Below are positions 22,057-33,309 of a stretch of 64,000 bases of DNA, piece after piece. Each line of letters begins with the position of its first letter. Within the stretch, counting starts at the first letter, position 1. The stretch comes from Laccaria trichodermophora (Eukaryota; Basidiomycota; Agaricomycetes; Agaricales; Hydnangiaceae), in assembly GCA_018417955.1 (NCBI GenBank), contig JACTVC010000032.1, positions 62,001 through 126,000 of the forward strand, in the 5' to 3' direction. The translations under genes were made by a program, and so were the position numbers. Under the pieces are notes generated by a model. That model did no database searches. It was not told where the DNA came from and saw only the letters and a list, made by a program, of their open reading frames with translations.

Positions 22057-22164
22057 GATAGTCGGTAATAAATGTAGCCATTTATCGGGATTTCGGGCTC
22101 CGCTACCATCCACAGCGCCAAATCTTCCTCGCCTCCAGGTGCTCCCTTCCACGTCTACATCGAC
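22057..22164. promoter_or_regulatory. 108-bp bidirectional promoter gap, HEM4 and citrate carrier
   Basis: Only 108 bp separate the two divergent start codons, so both transcripts must start from within or very near this gap. It contains no clear TATA box in either direction. Both genes serve mitochondrial and heme-linked metabolism, so shared control is plausible. Confidence 0.6.
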
Positions 22165-23545
22165 CATGCCATTCCAAAAGGAAAAACCATTACACTCCTT
22201 GTAAGTATCCAAGACTACCACGTTTATGTTTCCGTCATGACATCAGTGTATACAGGTTTGCTGGCGCAACTGCAGGTGCAGTCGAAGCGTAAGCTCAATT
22301 CCCCACTCGTTCGTCCTTCTATCCCGCTCAGGGGATCTAGCTTGGCAGATTCCTGACATACCCTACGGAATTCGTCAAAACTCGGTCACAATTCGGCGGG
22401 AAGGTGAGGCGAGATAGTGGGCTTCTTTATCGTGTTCGAATTGATTGATCCGTCAAATAGAGAGAAAGCCCTATTGCTATTATCAAGGATACTCTAAAAA
22501 CCAAGGGCTTTGTGGGGCTCTACTCGGGATGCACGGCGTTGGTGGTTGGGAACTCTGTTAAGGCTGGGGTGCGTTTCGTCAGTTACGACCATTTTAAGCA
22601 AATGTTGGCGAATTCAGAGGTGAGTTTTTTTTTTTTGCCATTGTCGCTTGCCTCTCAAATTCTGATGATACCGCATTGAGGGCAAAGTCAGCGCTCCCCG
22701 AAGTCTTTTAGGTACGAAATACACCCATAATATAGCGTTCTTATTCAAGATTCTTTTCTGTTAGCTGGGCTAGGAGCTGGGATGACGGAGGCCATCTTCG
22801 CCGTTACACCTTCGGAGACAATAAAGTACGCATAAACCGTTTTTCTCAAATGCATCAACATAACTTTCTTTTCATAGGACAAAGCTCATCGATGACGCCA
22901 AACGCCCAAATCCACAATATCGTGGATTAATCCACGGCACAACATCCATCGTGCGACAAGAAGGCATCTTTGGGATCTATCGCGGTCTTTTTCCTGTTGT
23001 CCGTCTTTTTCCCTCTTCTAGTCATGTCCACCTCGTTCTAATTCGACATATGTTTCCAAGATGATGCGACAAGGCGCCAACTCCGCCGTCCGGTTCACGA
23101 CCTACGCTACTCTGAAGCAATTCGTGCAATCAACATCTCGGCCTGGTCAACCCCTTCCCAGCGCAATCACCTTCGGCATTGGTGGCATTGCGGGCCTCGT
23201 GACTGTTTATACAACAATGCCCCTTGAGTGCGTTTGCAGGATTCCTTTCCTCAGGCTGCCCACCTAACGAAATTGACATAGCGTTATCAAAACCCGGATG
23301 CAATCTCTAGAGGCTCGTGCACAATACCGGAATTCTTTCCACTGTGCCTATCGCATTTTCACGGAAGAGGGTATACTTCGGTTTTGGACTGGCACGACGC
23401 CCCGCCTGGCTCGACTGGTGGTGAGTATATTCTAACTTCGGCTGTGCTGTGGATGCCATCTCACTCTGTTTGTTAGCTGAGTGGAGGGATTGTGTTTACG
23501 GTATACGAAAACATTATCAAGGTCATTGGTGGTCGAGAATCATAG
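22165..23545 (+). CDS. CTP1: Mitochondrial tricarboxylate (citrate) carrier
   Basis: This inner-membrane carrier (SLC25 family) exchanges citrate for malate and similar anions. The model starts MPFQKEKPLHSL and shows three repeats with the signatures YPTEFVKTRSQF, TPSETIKTKLIDDAKRP and MPLDVIKTRMQS, each ending in a G-Y-R/W-type motif (GLYSGCTALV, GIYRGLFPVM, FWTGTTPRLARLV). It ends KVIGGRES at 23545. The TETVKTK-like second signature and the RMQSLEA end fit the citrate branch of the family. About eight short introns interrupt it. Confidence 0.92.
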
Positions 23546-23953
23546 GGAGGTCAGCCAAGGATCATCGGGGTCACCGTTCTGGACCGTGTATGGATGCGTA
23601 CGTCGAAAACTACGAATGGGCATCTTATGTAGAAAGTTAGGACTTTGGAATTTGCAGTATATTCCCGCAGGACCGTTGTGAGGTGTTGCGTCCAAACAGG
23701 TTCTGTAAGTTCTCGGCCTCCTCTGGCACCCAAACCTTGATGAACGAGAATGATTTGGAATGTTTTTTTTGCCCTGCGATCGTCGTAAGAGCGCCGCCAC
23801 AGGCTACCCTTAAAAGCAACTTGAAGGAGTCTCCTTCGTACAATCCACCACAAATCGGTAAATCGGCATATCATTGAATTGGAATTGTGCAGCATCTCTC
23901 TACAACTGCAATATTTCATCGAATTTGACCACCCTCCAAGATTTGTGCACCTA

Positions 23954-24592
23954 TTAAGAATTTCTCACTAAAAATTTCCATTGGGGTATGTCCTGTTCCG
24001 GATGAGCGACAACGGGAATGCTGATAACGACAACCTGGATGAATCAAAAAGATCAGTTAAACCAGGTGTTGAGAGAGCGTTGCTTACTTGGTTGGCATCA
24101 TTACTTCCAACATAACGGTCCACACACCAAGGGCCGTGGTGACTAGTTGAATGCTTAAAAATCGCGGTGAGCTACGTTTCAAAACACTTTGAGAAATCAC
24201 ATACGTATATGCGTCAGAATTCTCCTTGGATACAACGATGTGCCATTCGGCAGACTCTTGTGAACTGACGACGAGGACTGAGTAAACAGCAGAGTTTTCC
24301 TCCAGAGACCAGCCTGCCCCAGGACCACTCCCAAAGGTGCGCTGACCGATAATGAACACGTTTTCCTTGCCTTCAACGGCAATGAAATCCCACTAGTGGC
24401 AAACCAGCACGATGGGGTTTTTATCATGCTGAAGACGCGCAAAGACGGGTACTAACGATCTGAAGGTCAAAAGTCATGGTACTTCAGCAGCAGTGGCGAC
24501 AATCTCGTTGATGCCATTCCCAGTGGCATCATGCCGCCGATTCCGGAAAAGGGAGAGGCTCGAAGTACATAGTGGCCGGGAACAAAGGACAT
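23954..24592 (-). CDS. Small protein, possible beta-trefoil (I66-like protease inhibitor)
   Basis: Readable segments on the minus strand are MSFVPGHYVLRA, WDFIAVEGKENVFIIGQRTF, GAGWSLEENSAVYSVLVV, AEWHIVVSKENSDAYT and VVVISIPVVAHPEQDIPQWK, ending LVRNS. Three repeats of a W/Y-x-I-type strand with hydrophobic spacing suggest a beta-trefoil, as in the fungal serine protease inhibitors (MEROPS I66) and related lectins of mushroom fruiting bodies. One exon border near 24480 could not be placed in frame, so a lesion or an unrecognised small exon is possible. Confidence 0.4.
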
Positions 24593-26123
24593 AGCCGTAA
24601 ATGTTAAATGGTGCGTTTGAGACAAGTTTGAGACTCAAAAGCCGGGGGAAAGCAATCGTCCCAAGTTTCAGCAAGACATTGGCTTTTATAGACGTCTCCA
24701 AGAGATGGGAAGAAAACCTTGCCGTCAACTCTCAATCCAGAATGCCAAGTCGCAGGTGTGATGTCCCCGAGTGACGGATTTGGATTTCTGACAGGCGCGG
24801 TGCTCGTGGTGCTGCTCCAGTCATGGGAAGGACAGGCAAATGGGTTTATATTCTGAGGCGGCCGACTTGAATTCGGCGATGCGCGATCCAAGCACCTAAG
24901 TCATGTCCCACTATTAGTTCAAAGTCTTTGGAATGAACGAGAGGCCGATGAGCAAGCTTCTTCGAGACGAACCGGTGCAGGAACAACATTGAGAGTACAA
25001 TGCCAGCTGATCAGAGTGTAAAATTTTAAATCAGAAAAGGCCCTTTAAAAACTTTTAATCAGCTCCAGTCAGCTCCTGACCAAGTCCAGAATAGGCACAT
25101 GTACAGCAGCGAAGGACTCTGCTGACTCCGGATCCGTCTGTACTCTGCGGCCTGCCTTGCCCTGAGTCCCTGACAGGCGCAAAAAAGCAAGTTCGATACC
25201 CACAAAAGGAGGTAATTACAAGGTGGGGACCCCTTTGGCAGACGCATCCGAGTGCTGACCTGGGCCTGGATGGTGTCAGATAGCGACAGGTTGGAGCAGG
25301 TTGGAGAAGAAAACACGATGTGGAGGTGTTGTGATTTGTTTTGATCGCAACAGTGACGGTGTGGCGCACTCCGTAGCACAATTGTATTTAGGCGCTACAC
25401 TTGTGTGTCGGAAACCGGTTGTTCCTCATTGGGACCGCGCCGGAATATATCTATCTATCTATCTATCTTGAGCAGGGTCGCTGACTCTCTTCACATCCAA
25501 CTTGCAGCGGCGAAGTCCTCAGCTCCGAGTTGGATGGGCGCGCCACAGTGGTGTCGACAACTTTGGCATGCTTGCTGTTCAAGACTGATTAACTGTGCAG
25601 ACTGTTCATTAAGAGTCCATCCGGTTTGTTCACGCCACGAGAAAACAATGGCTGCTAGCACGTTAGCGGAGCCCTCATTCCGTCCACTTGTCGCTCAATG
25701 AAAAAATGATATGATGGAGTCATGATGCTCGATTAAAATTAGCAGTTCGTGGTAACTTGAAGTCAAATCTGTATTCGCCTCTTTGTCTCTGCTTATCACC
25801 TGGCAGCAGGAACTCCATTCCGTAACCCTGTTATTTGAGTGTCGAAACAATAACTCCATCGGTTGAACTCCCCCTGGCCCTTGTAATTATGGGAACTAGA
25901 CAGACCGCCTTCGTTCATGATCGCCCACACCAGGAGAACACCTCTGCGAGCACATCAGTCGGAGTATCCATGGCCCCGGCGCCACTTGACATACGATAGC
26001 AGGAACACCTGACGGCTGGGGCAGACGACAGCAGGAAGGTTTTTCGTATTGGGACATGTTTTTCGTTCTGCTGGGCATAAAGGGTGCCCTCTTCCAATTT
26101 CTAGGTCAACCAACACATCCACA
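24593..26123. other. Intergenic region with a short ATCT microsatellite
   Basis: About 1.5 kb without a supported gene. A run of about five ATCT units lies at 25447-25468. Open frames on the minus strand at 24604-24891 and 25055-25381 show no family resemblance. Confidence 0.5.
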
Positions 26124-26733
26124 ATGTCTCTCGGTCTCGGTCCCGTTGTCTACTCCCTTTCCCAATGGACTGAGATCAATCTCGGTGCGATTATCTAGGC
26201 CACCGATGCAGCTAGAGCTGTCAGCACAATCGAAAGCCTGCTCTCCCAGGATACTGTTGTTACCATCAACGGAAAAGCTAGCTCGGGCGCCGATTTCGCT
26301 GGAAAGTTTAACCAAGCCAGAGTCCCAGGGAGCAAGGCCACCATCTCCTTCAAAGAATCTGTCGAGGTTCCCGCTGATACCCAACTTCAACCCCCCACTA
26401 TGCGTCTACTTTTTTTCTACATCGTAAGATTTGTTATGAATATGAATATAATGATTACGCCGGCTCTGTCGGAACTTTTTACACCCCCACCGTTGAAGTA
26501 ACTGATCTCCTTGAATGGGTCCCCCCCACGCAGACGCTGAGTGCCTCTGTCAATTTAGTGTATGTCGCCGTTCTTCTTTTCAAATCCCGGCAACTTCTAA
26601 TGTTTTTTTGAACTATCAAAACAGAATTGCAGACGCAAACGTTTACTGCATCGGCGCCCCAAGCGGAACGATCGAAGAATTGAACGCAGTGATTCATCGG
26701 GGATCTGTCCAAGTGAATACTAATAATAATTGA
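26124..26733 (+). pseudogene. Decayed small NTF2/SnoaL-like gene
   Basis: The frame starts MSLGLGPVVYSLSQWTEI but meets TAG at 26196-26198 (codon 25). It then continues in the same frame as ATDAARAVSTIESLL, DTVVTINGKASSGADFAGKF and SKATISFKESVEVPADTQ, which resembles the first half of a small NTF2-fold family common in basidiomycetes. After 26420 the matching reading (DYAGSVGTFYTPTVEV) is in another frame with no usable intron between. The last part (IADANVYCIGAPSGTIEELN) is again coding-like. A stop plus a frame break indicate a pseudogene. Confidence 0.55.
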
Positions 26734-28416
26734 TGATGATAACTTGATTTGCGTTACTCTGTTCTGAAGTGCAGAGGTTTTTGAAGGTATACAGTGTACA
26801 CAAGTATCGCGGTTACTGAGATTAAATGTATCACATTCGGATTCAATGATATACCGGTGGGGCTGTAACGAGTTTCTATTGATTCTTGAAGCCGGTTGAT
26901 GAACCAACTTAAGTGGAGTCATTTTCGAAGGACTTCGTCTTTGCTCGAGCTGGCTATTCTGCGTCGTCCATACCGTGACAGCGCTAGCAGGGGATCTCAC
27001 AGCCACTCAGACTGTGTTGGCCCTTCGTGCCTTCCTTGGTTGGCCCCATCGTTTCAGACTATAAATCGGAGGCCTTCAATGCTTCCTTTCAACGGCGCCA
27101 CTGGCACACTCTTGAAACATACTATTTTCAAAACACACTCTCCAAGGTGAATGTTATTTACTGAAAAGTATGCAAAAAATTCGCCTACACGAACATGAGA
27201 GGTCTAAATGTCTATTGTGACTAAGGTGTACGACGAAATAAGATACCGAGAGAGAATGCTGGCGAGATATTACGGAACAAGGTGCGGTGAATGTGACGGG
27301 AAGGAGATTACGTCGCCTAGAATTCGCCGAAGTCGAGACCACAGAGAGCCATCCCATAAGTCCAGAGATAAGAGCCTCAACGCAAAATCATTCAGGTAGG
27401 AGCAGCAACGAAGAGTCGCCCCAGGAAAAGATTGTCCAGAAGCGTCGAGTTCCAAAAAATTGGAAGACGAGTGTGCCAAAGGGTGCTGAGAGACTGCCGG
27501 ATACTCCGAGGGAACGTACGTCGCCATTCAAGACCAAGATTTCGTTGTGTCGGGGTTATAGCTTCATAGGGCTAAAGCGTCATCCAGTCCTGCACAACGC
27601 GGAATGTCCACCAGTGAGCTCGAAGGAAGCTACGAGCGGCTAGCAATGTCGAAAACGGTACGCGCCGTTGCCGTCCTGATTAGCACTGACAGATGCATTT
27701 CTAATAGGCACTTGTTTAATAGATCGCCTCAAGCTGAGTGAATTACTCACGCAACGACTGGCTATTTCCTGGAACAGTGGTTGCATACTTTTGCCGTTGG
27801 AGTTGTGTTGACTGCTTGCGGGGTAGAACAAAGTGTACCAGCAGGATTGGCGGGACATCCCCTGACCTTTTCAGGCCATGTACGATTGCAGCGTGGACAA
27901 AAATGGACCTGGATAGTACACATATCGAACTCGAGAGCAAGGATGAGAAGGAAAATATACGTACCCCTCTCGAGAAGAGTTGGGATTCTTGTATAGAACG
28001 ACAAACGCCCGCCGTCCCAAAATAAGGCCGGAAAGAAAAGAAGAGTTCTACTATAGAGAGGTAAAGCTATTGGGACAGCTAAGGGAGGGCATGTCGGCTG
28101 TTCGAAAAATGTCTAAAGCTAGTCAACACCTTGATCACACAACTAAGGGAAAAGTAATTTCATACCATTAATTTGTTGTTGAGACAAGTATTGGATTTCG
28201 TTAAGTACATTCTCGAGCGAGAGCTGGCTCGGTCACTGGATTTGAAAGGAAAATGAAAATTGCGATCGGAGTCATTCCAGTAGTGGTTCAAAATGTCGAA
28301 GTCAACAAACTCCTGTAGAAAACGGCGTTAAAGAATAGATAACAACAGACACAAACAATAATTGGCGACAATTCGAACCCCGCGCGTTTCATATAATCAC
28401 CTCTACAACTTGAGTC
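26734..28416. other. Gene-poor stretch, nothing supported
   Basis: About 1.7 kb with overlapping short open frames on both strands (for example plus 27287-27643 and 27738-28025) that show no family resemblance, no splice logic and biased Arg/Ser content typical of chance frames. The final part should contain the promoter of the next gene. Confidence 0.45.
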
Positions 28417-29887
28417 TTGGACCCACAAATAGTGACCCGCCTCACCGGTCTCTCACAGGACGCGAAGCTTATCCGTCAACACACACCCGTGATGGGAGGC
28501 ACGTCGGGAGTAATTCCTCGGAACATGGTGGCGTTCATCGGGGGCCTCTGTTGGGAAACCCGTCGATATGTACTTTGGAAAGATGGAAATCTGCTGGTCA
28601 TTGAGGCTGAAACCGTTCAAGATCTTGAGGACCCTAACTGGACTTACAGTAATGCACTCCAATATAAACTAGTAGAAGAGGAGAATTTTCAACTTGGTTT
28701 GATTGTATGTTTTTTCTCATCATTCAGAAATCCGACTGAGCGCTGTCGAATCGTTTTTCAGCAAAGCCTTCTGAGTGGCATAGAGTTTGGAAAAACTAAT
28801 TGGGGATACTTGATCCGAGGCTCTGGGGGCCATAGAATTGTGCAGAAGGAGAGGCCCCTGCATAAGATTTCCTGTCCACTTTGGGCGACCCTGATTCACG
28901 AAGATGAAATTGAAGTTACCAAGTGGGTTGATGCGGCGGAAAGACGAGGTGTTTGGAATGGTAAACCTGTAGGTATGGAGCTCCAAGATTTATTCGTTGG
29001 AGAATAGCAAATTTACACGATTTCTAGATGTTTACTACGGCTGGGATGACCTGTGGCTAAAGCGCGTGGAAGGCGCGATGCATGGTCTAAGAGCCATACG
29101 CGATTTGGACCTTACTTTCGAAATTTATGGTCATTTGGTTGGACGCAACGGGGAAGTAGTGGGAATCGTCTCCGAAGCTGCTTGGGGACGAACTATTGCC
29201 CTTGGCGACCGCACGCTTGTCTATGAGACATTCGCTCGGCTACAAGAGCATGGCTGCATATTCGTTGGTATCAGCACCGGTCAAGTTCTCATCGCAGATG
29301 GCAAAGTTCGCCTTTTGGATTTGTACGGAATTCGTCCATACTCAGAAGACGACAGGGCAGAGATGGAACGCGAGGCAGAGATATTTCACTGGCGGGAGCT
29401 AGAAATCATTTTTGCGCAACTCGAAAGCGGATATGCTCTCAGTTGCAACCCGCGATTTTGGCACCAGACTCCGCGTATGCTACTCCCACCGACGCCATCC
29501 CCCGAGCGTCCTCGGCTGATGTCGTACATGCTTCTTGGTTTGAATGGATACCACGATTCGTGGATTTACGATCTTTATGGAAATTTATGCGACGGCAAGT
29601 CTCCTGCCAGGCCTTCTCGTGATCGTGATCACGGTACAGCTTCCAGGCGTCATCGGAAAACAATATTACATGACGATCTGATCACACCCCTCCCCCTCGA
29701 TTCCCCGAAGCGAATTGCAGTTTCAAGGAAGGCAATTACTTCCTGCCATCGGAAACGAAATGAACAAATCGTTTCCTTCACTCTCTTCCACCCTTACCGG
29801 CAGAAAGTCCCCCTCAACAAGCCATTGTCGATAAACGATAATAGCGACGCCACGTCCGATAGCGAAATATCCATTTGCAGCCTATAA
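28417..29887 (+). CDS. Kinase-fold-like protein, paralogue A
   Basis: Joined exons read FIGGLCWETRRYVLWKDGN, then after an intron at 28706-28761 SLLSGIEFGKTNWGYLI, LWATLIHEDEIEVTKWV, then after a second intron DVYYGWDDLWLKRV, DLDLTFEIYGHLVGRNGEVV, GIVSEAAWGR, and YETFARLQEHGCIFVGISTG followed by QVLIADGKVRLLDLYGIRPY. The last two stretches sit where kinases have the catalytic loop and DFG, but the catalytic Asp, Asn and DFG are replaced, so it looks like a pseudokinase. A long basic, disordered tail follows and ends ISICSL. The N-terminus could instead begin at 28492 (MGGTSG). The protein is clearly homologous to the gene at 31511. Confidence 0.65.
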
Positions 29888-30249
29888 TTGCACCACACTT
29901 CAAAACATTACAGGGATGTAACTTACTTAACGTCCGTGTGTATCATAGATAATTTGTAAATATTGCGAAGTGCTGTACTGCCAATCAAACCCAAGGATAC
30001 ATTGGAGTTTGGAGAAGAAAAAAGCTAGTTAGAAAAACTGTCCAGTCTGAAAGCCGGCAAAAAGACGTTGCGATTAGGAGGGAAGAAAGCGAGCGAAGAA
30101 AGACAGCAGAAGGGAAAGCGCGTCAACAGAAATACTTTTGAGTCTGAAGACCACAGTGCAGCCAGCAAGCGCAGCAGAGAGATGTTCAGACGGAGAGCTC
30201 CTGGCGATATCTTGCAAGAAACTCCGGCATCTCGAGCCAGAATTTCATT

Positions 30250-30612
30250 TGTCGCTCATTCGAATGACCCGGGTTATACAGTTCCAGCAAGGAAGGCGCA
30301 CAGGTAAACTAGGCAGGAGAAGACACCCCAGGCGGGATGGGGGGAGGGAGCAGAGCTGCAAGGCAGGTCGAAATGATTGCGGCCATTTTTACGACAGAGG
30401 TAAATTCGACGTGACGAACGGAAGCACAACATCACTCGTTCAAGATTGACCTGAGTCATGCACCAGCAAGGAAGACGCACAGAGGTAAACTGCATCAGGA
30501 GGAGACATCTCAGGCGCGGGGGGGGGATGGAGCAGAGCAATAGGGCAGGTCGAGACGATTGCGGCCATTTTCACGAACGAGGTGGATCCGATGCAGCGAA
30601 TGGGAGCGCAAC
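30250..30612. repeat. Two-copy tandem repeat, about 180 bp per unit
   Basis: Units at about 30250-30430 and 30431-30612 share CCAGCAAGGAAG, CGCACAG-GTAAACT, GGAG-AGACA, the G-rich run, GGCAGGTCGA, GATTGCGGCCATTTT and the GAGGT-GA-CGA end. They are diverged by many substitutions. The repeat lies between the two pseudokinase paralogues and carries no supported gene. Confidence 0.8.
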
Positions 30613-31510
30613 AAGTGTGTCCGTTTCCTCGATATGAGATGGTGGGCAATGACTGTTGCAAGTCAACCGCGGGCTAGGCAAGGTGGACATATTGCCGATT
30701 TCGGCTTCATGTCGGACTGATGGCTTGTTTGAAAGCACACCCCTCCAGTACTATACCACTGCTTGCACTGGGATATCACTAGAATATGTCGTCGACCGCA
30801 GCGCGAACAATCTGCAGCGCAAGTAAAGCACATACTGGGAATGGGAAAGGACGCGAAGGAAGGGGAATAGAACATAGTCTCAGCGTATTCAATGAATGTT
30901 ATATACTCATACTGAATTGGCATAACGGACGCACCTTCCTTCGGCGCCAGGGCCCAGGATAAACGTCCTCGGCGCTTGGAATAATGCCATTCTCATTATT
31001 GCCGATTGAGGTGAAAGTGTAGTAAGGAGTGGAGGCTGTACCTGCGCGTATATGGGCATTAAGTCAGTGGAGATACTTGTAGAAGTTCTGTCCCTTGAGT
31101 ATTTTTTGCGGCGAGTCAATTCGGAAGATGGGATAACTTTTAAAAATGAGAACCAAGACGTTAAATAGGGCTTCAACAGCACAACGCACCCACAAAGAAA
31201 AGAGAAGTTTTGTCGTACTTTTTGTGTAGACGTTGACATTGTAGTTTCTCGGTGTGGTCTCCTTCATATTTTCCTCCAAAAGAGTGTGGCGGCAAAGGTA
31301 ATTTCCCTTTTGAGTCGCAACGCCGTGACAGGTTGACAGCGTCACATCCTTGTGACAGCGCTCACTCAATATAGACCTTTGATCTTGCTTTGATCAACTT
31401 CAATCAGAGTTTTGTGGGTCCGCATACCACATTGACTCGTTTCCTCCGTCCACCAGAAAGCCGTTTACCAACTGATTTTTAAAGGGTTTTTATAGGGCCC
31501 TGGACCGGCA

Positions 31511-32810
31511 ATGTCCTTTGGTAGTCAAGGATATCCGAGCAACCTCACATTTTATGTCGGTTGCGACAATGAGCGCGAGGAATGCGGGGGGCAGACGATA
31601 TGCCTCAGGAGAGGCAACCAAAACCTCGTGGTTCAGGGCCCGTCTGTAATTCCTCCAGAGTATTCTGGAACGTGGGGCAAAGATCCTGCAATTGACGAGG
31701 CGATCAAGGATGGTCTATACGGTAGAATCGAGAAAATTCAAACCCTCCTCTCAACCATACCTTTCGGCTCAAAGAACTGGGCGTACTTCATAACCAAGAA
31801 AGACGGGACGTACAGCCTAGTGTACAGGGAGAGAAAATTGTATCAGGTTACTACTCCACCCTGGGCACCCTTGGTTGATGAGAGGGAGATATTGGTGACC
31901 AAGATGATCTCTCCCGAAGAGCATCAGGGTATCTGGGACGGGAAGGAGAGTGAGTGTTTCTGGTTGGTGCCAACGTTGCTTTATATTTAAGTTTATCAGT
32001 CGATCTTTTTATGGGATGGAATGAGAAGTATCGAAGAATGTTGGATCGAATAATGCGAGGTTCGTTCTCAAACGCCCCAGCTTCAATTTCTCGCCTTGAA
32101 CTCCCCCCATAGCACATAATCTCCTGCGAGGTTTAGACCTCACGTTCGAAGTTCTTGGTCACGTCACAAACTCTGATGGTGAGATTGTTGGCATCATGAC
32201 AGAACCAGCCTACGGGAGGTATGTTGAATATTGCGATCGCACCGACGTTTATGAAGCGATCGCCAAAATTCAGAGCCGGAGCATTTGGTACTCCTTCGAT
32301 CACACCACTATCATGGTCTCCAAAGGAAAGATTCGCATTGAATCTCTGATGTCTGTCCATCCCATTCCACCGGAGCAGGAGAGACTGGCGGACAAACTCC
32401 ATTCCGAATATCTGGATTATATGTTCGATGTCTTGAGCGTTCAGAAAAATTTCTTCACACCTTTTCGGTATCATCAACAAATAGCGAAGCCACTCCCAGG
32501 GATACCCTCCCCTTCTGCTCCAATGGATGACTTCGTCGCAAAATTGATGAGGTGTACACTCTCCTGCAATGGTCTCAACCCCGAAATCCAAGAAGACTCG
32601 AAATCGGAAAAATCAAGGGATCGAGCCGTCCGCATGCATCGGCGTTTTCTTGGCACAAGTGGCAAGAATATTGATCGACCTTACCAGGTCGTTCGATATG
32701 ACCCCATTGGGAGCTTGCTTTCCACACGGAGGACAAAAAGATTTCTTTTGAGCGCTGCTAGCAGTGACACCACCGAGTCGGATATCGGTGACTCATCCCT
32801 CTTACCATAA
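31511..32810 (+). CDS. Kinase-fold-like protein, paralogue B
   Basis: The protein starts MSFGSQGYPSNLTFYVG and aligns along its length with the gene at 28417: IQTLLSTIPFGSKNWAYF, PWAPLVDEREILVTKM, HQGIWDGKE, then after two introns IDLFMGWNEKYRRMLD, HNLLRGLDLTFEVLGHV, GEIVGIMTEPAYGRYV, IQSRSIWYSFDHTTIMVSKG, KIRIESLMSVHPI. The catalytic-loop and DFG positions are even more changed than in paralogue A. A shorter disordered tail ends IGDSSLLP. The conserved N-terminal half specific to this pair suggests a lineage-specific family. A protein-interaction role is inferred. Confidence 0.68.
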
Positions 32811-33309
32811 CTCCATCCCCGCGAACCACAAATTTGTGGAGTCAGTCTTCATGTTATACACTATCGGGCTACCGCCAATGTATCCTAACCCTACGTCTGT
32901 TTTGCATAATTTGAGATTACCTATCTATACACATACCCATATTTACGACGACATAGGGCTACCATACGTAGACCTACATGACACAGCCAGACTCGAACCC
33001 AATACAACTTCTATCAAACTTGGTTTTTTTTCTTCTTCTCTTTTTTGGGTTCAAGTTTCAAGCGCCTGTCCTGTGGATCTCATCACACAGCAAAGTTCTC
33101 AAGTGTTGACTAGAATCAATCTATAATCTATAGAAATGTAGTTGCTGATCTGTATGTAGAATGCATATTTTTTTACATGAATAGTACACGTGTTGGTAAT
33201 ACTTACATGAGATGTGGATTGCGGTGGGGGTATAGGATATGTGGGAATAGTCTAAAGGGTACGCAGTGTAGAGCAGACGGAACGAGGTTAGAGCAGAAAG
33301 ATTCCGCTC

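Noticed and set aside
24604..24891. 95-residue minus-strand frame upstream of the small beta-trefoil candidate
   Set aside because: Possible upstream exon, but no splice junction gave a continuous protein, so it was left out of the model.
27287..28025. Arg/Ser-rich plus-strand frames
   Set aside because: No splice logic or family resemblance; both strands are open to a similar extent, as expected by chance.
28370..28395. TTCGAACCCC resembling a tRNA B-box
   Set aside because: No matching A-box or cloverleaf could be drawn around it.
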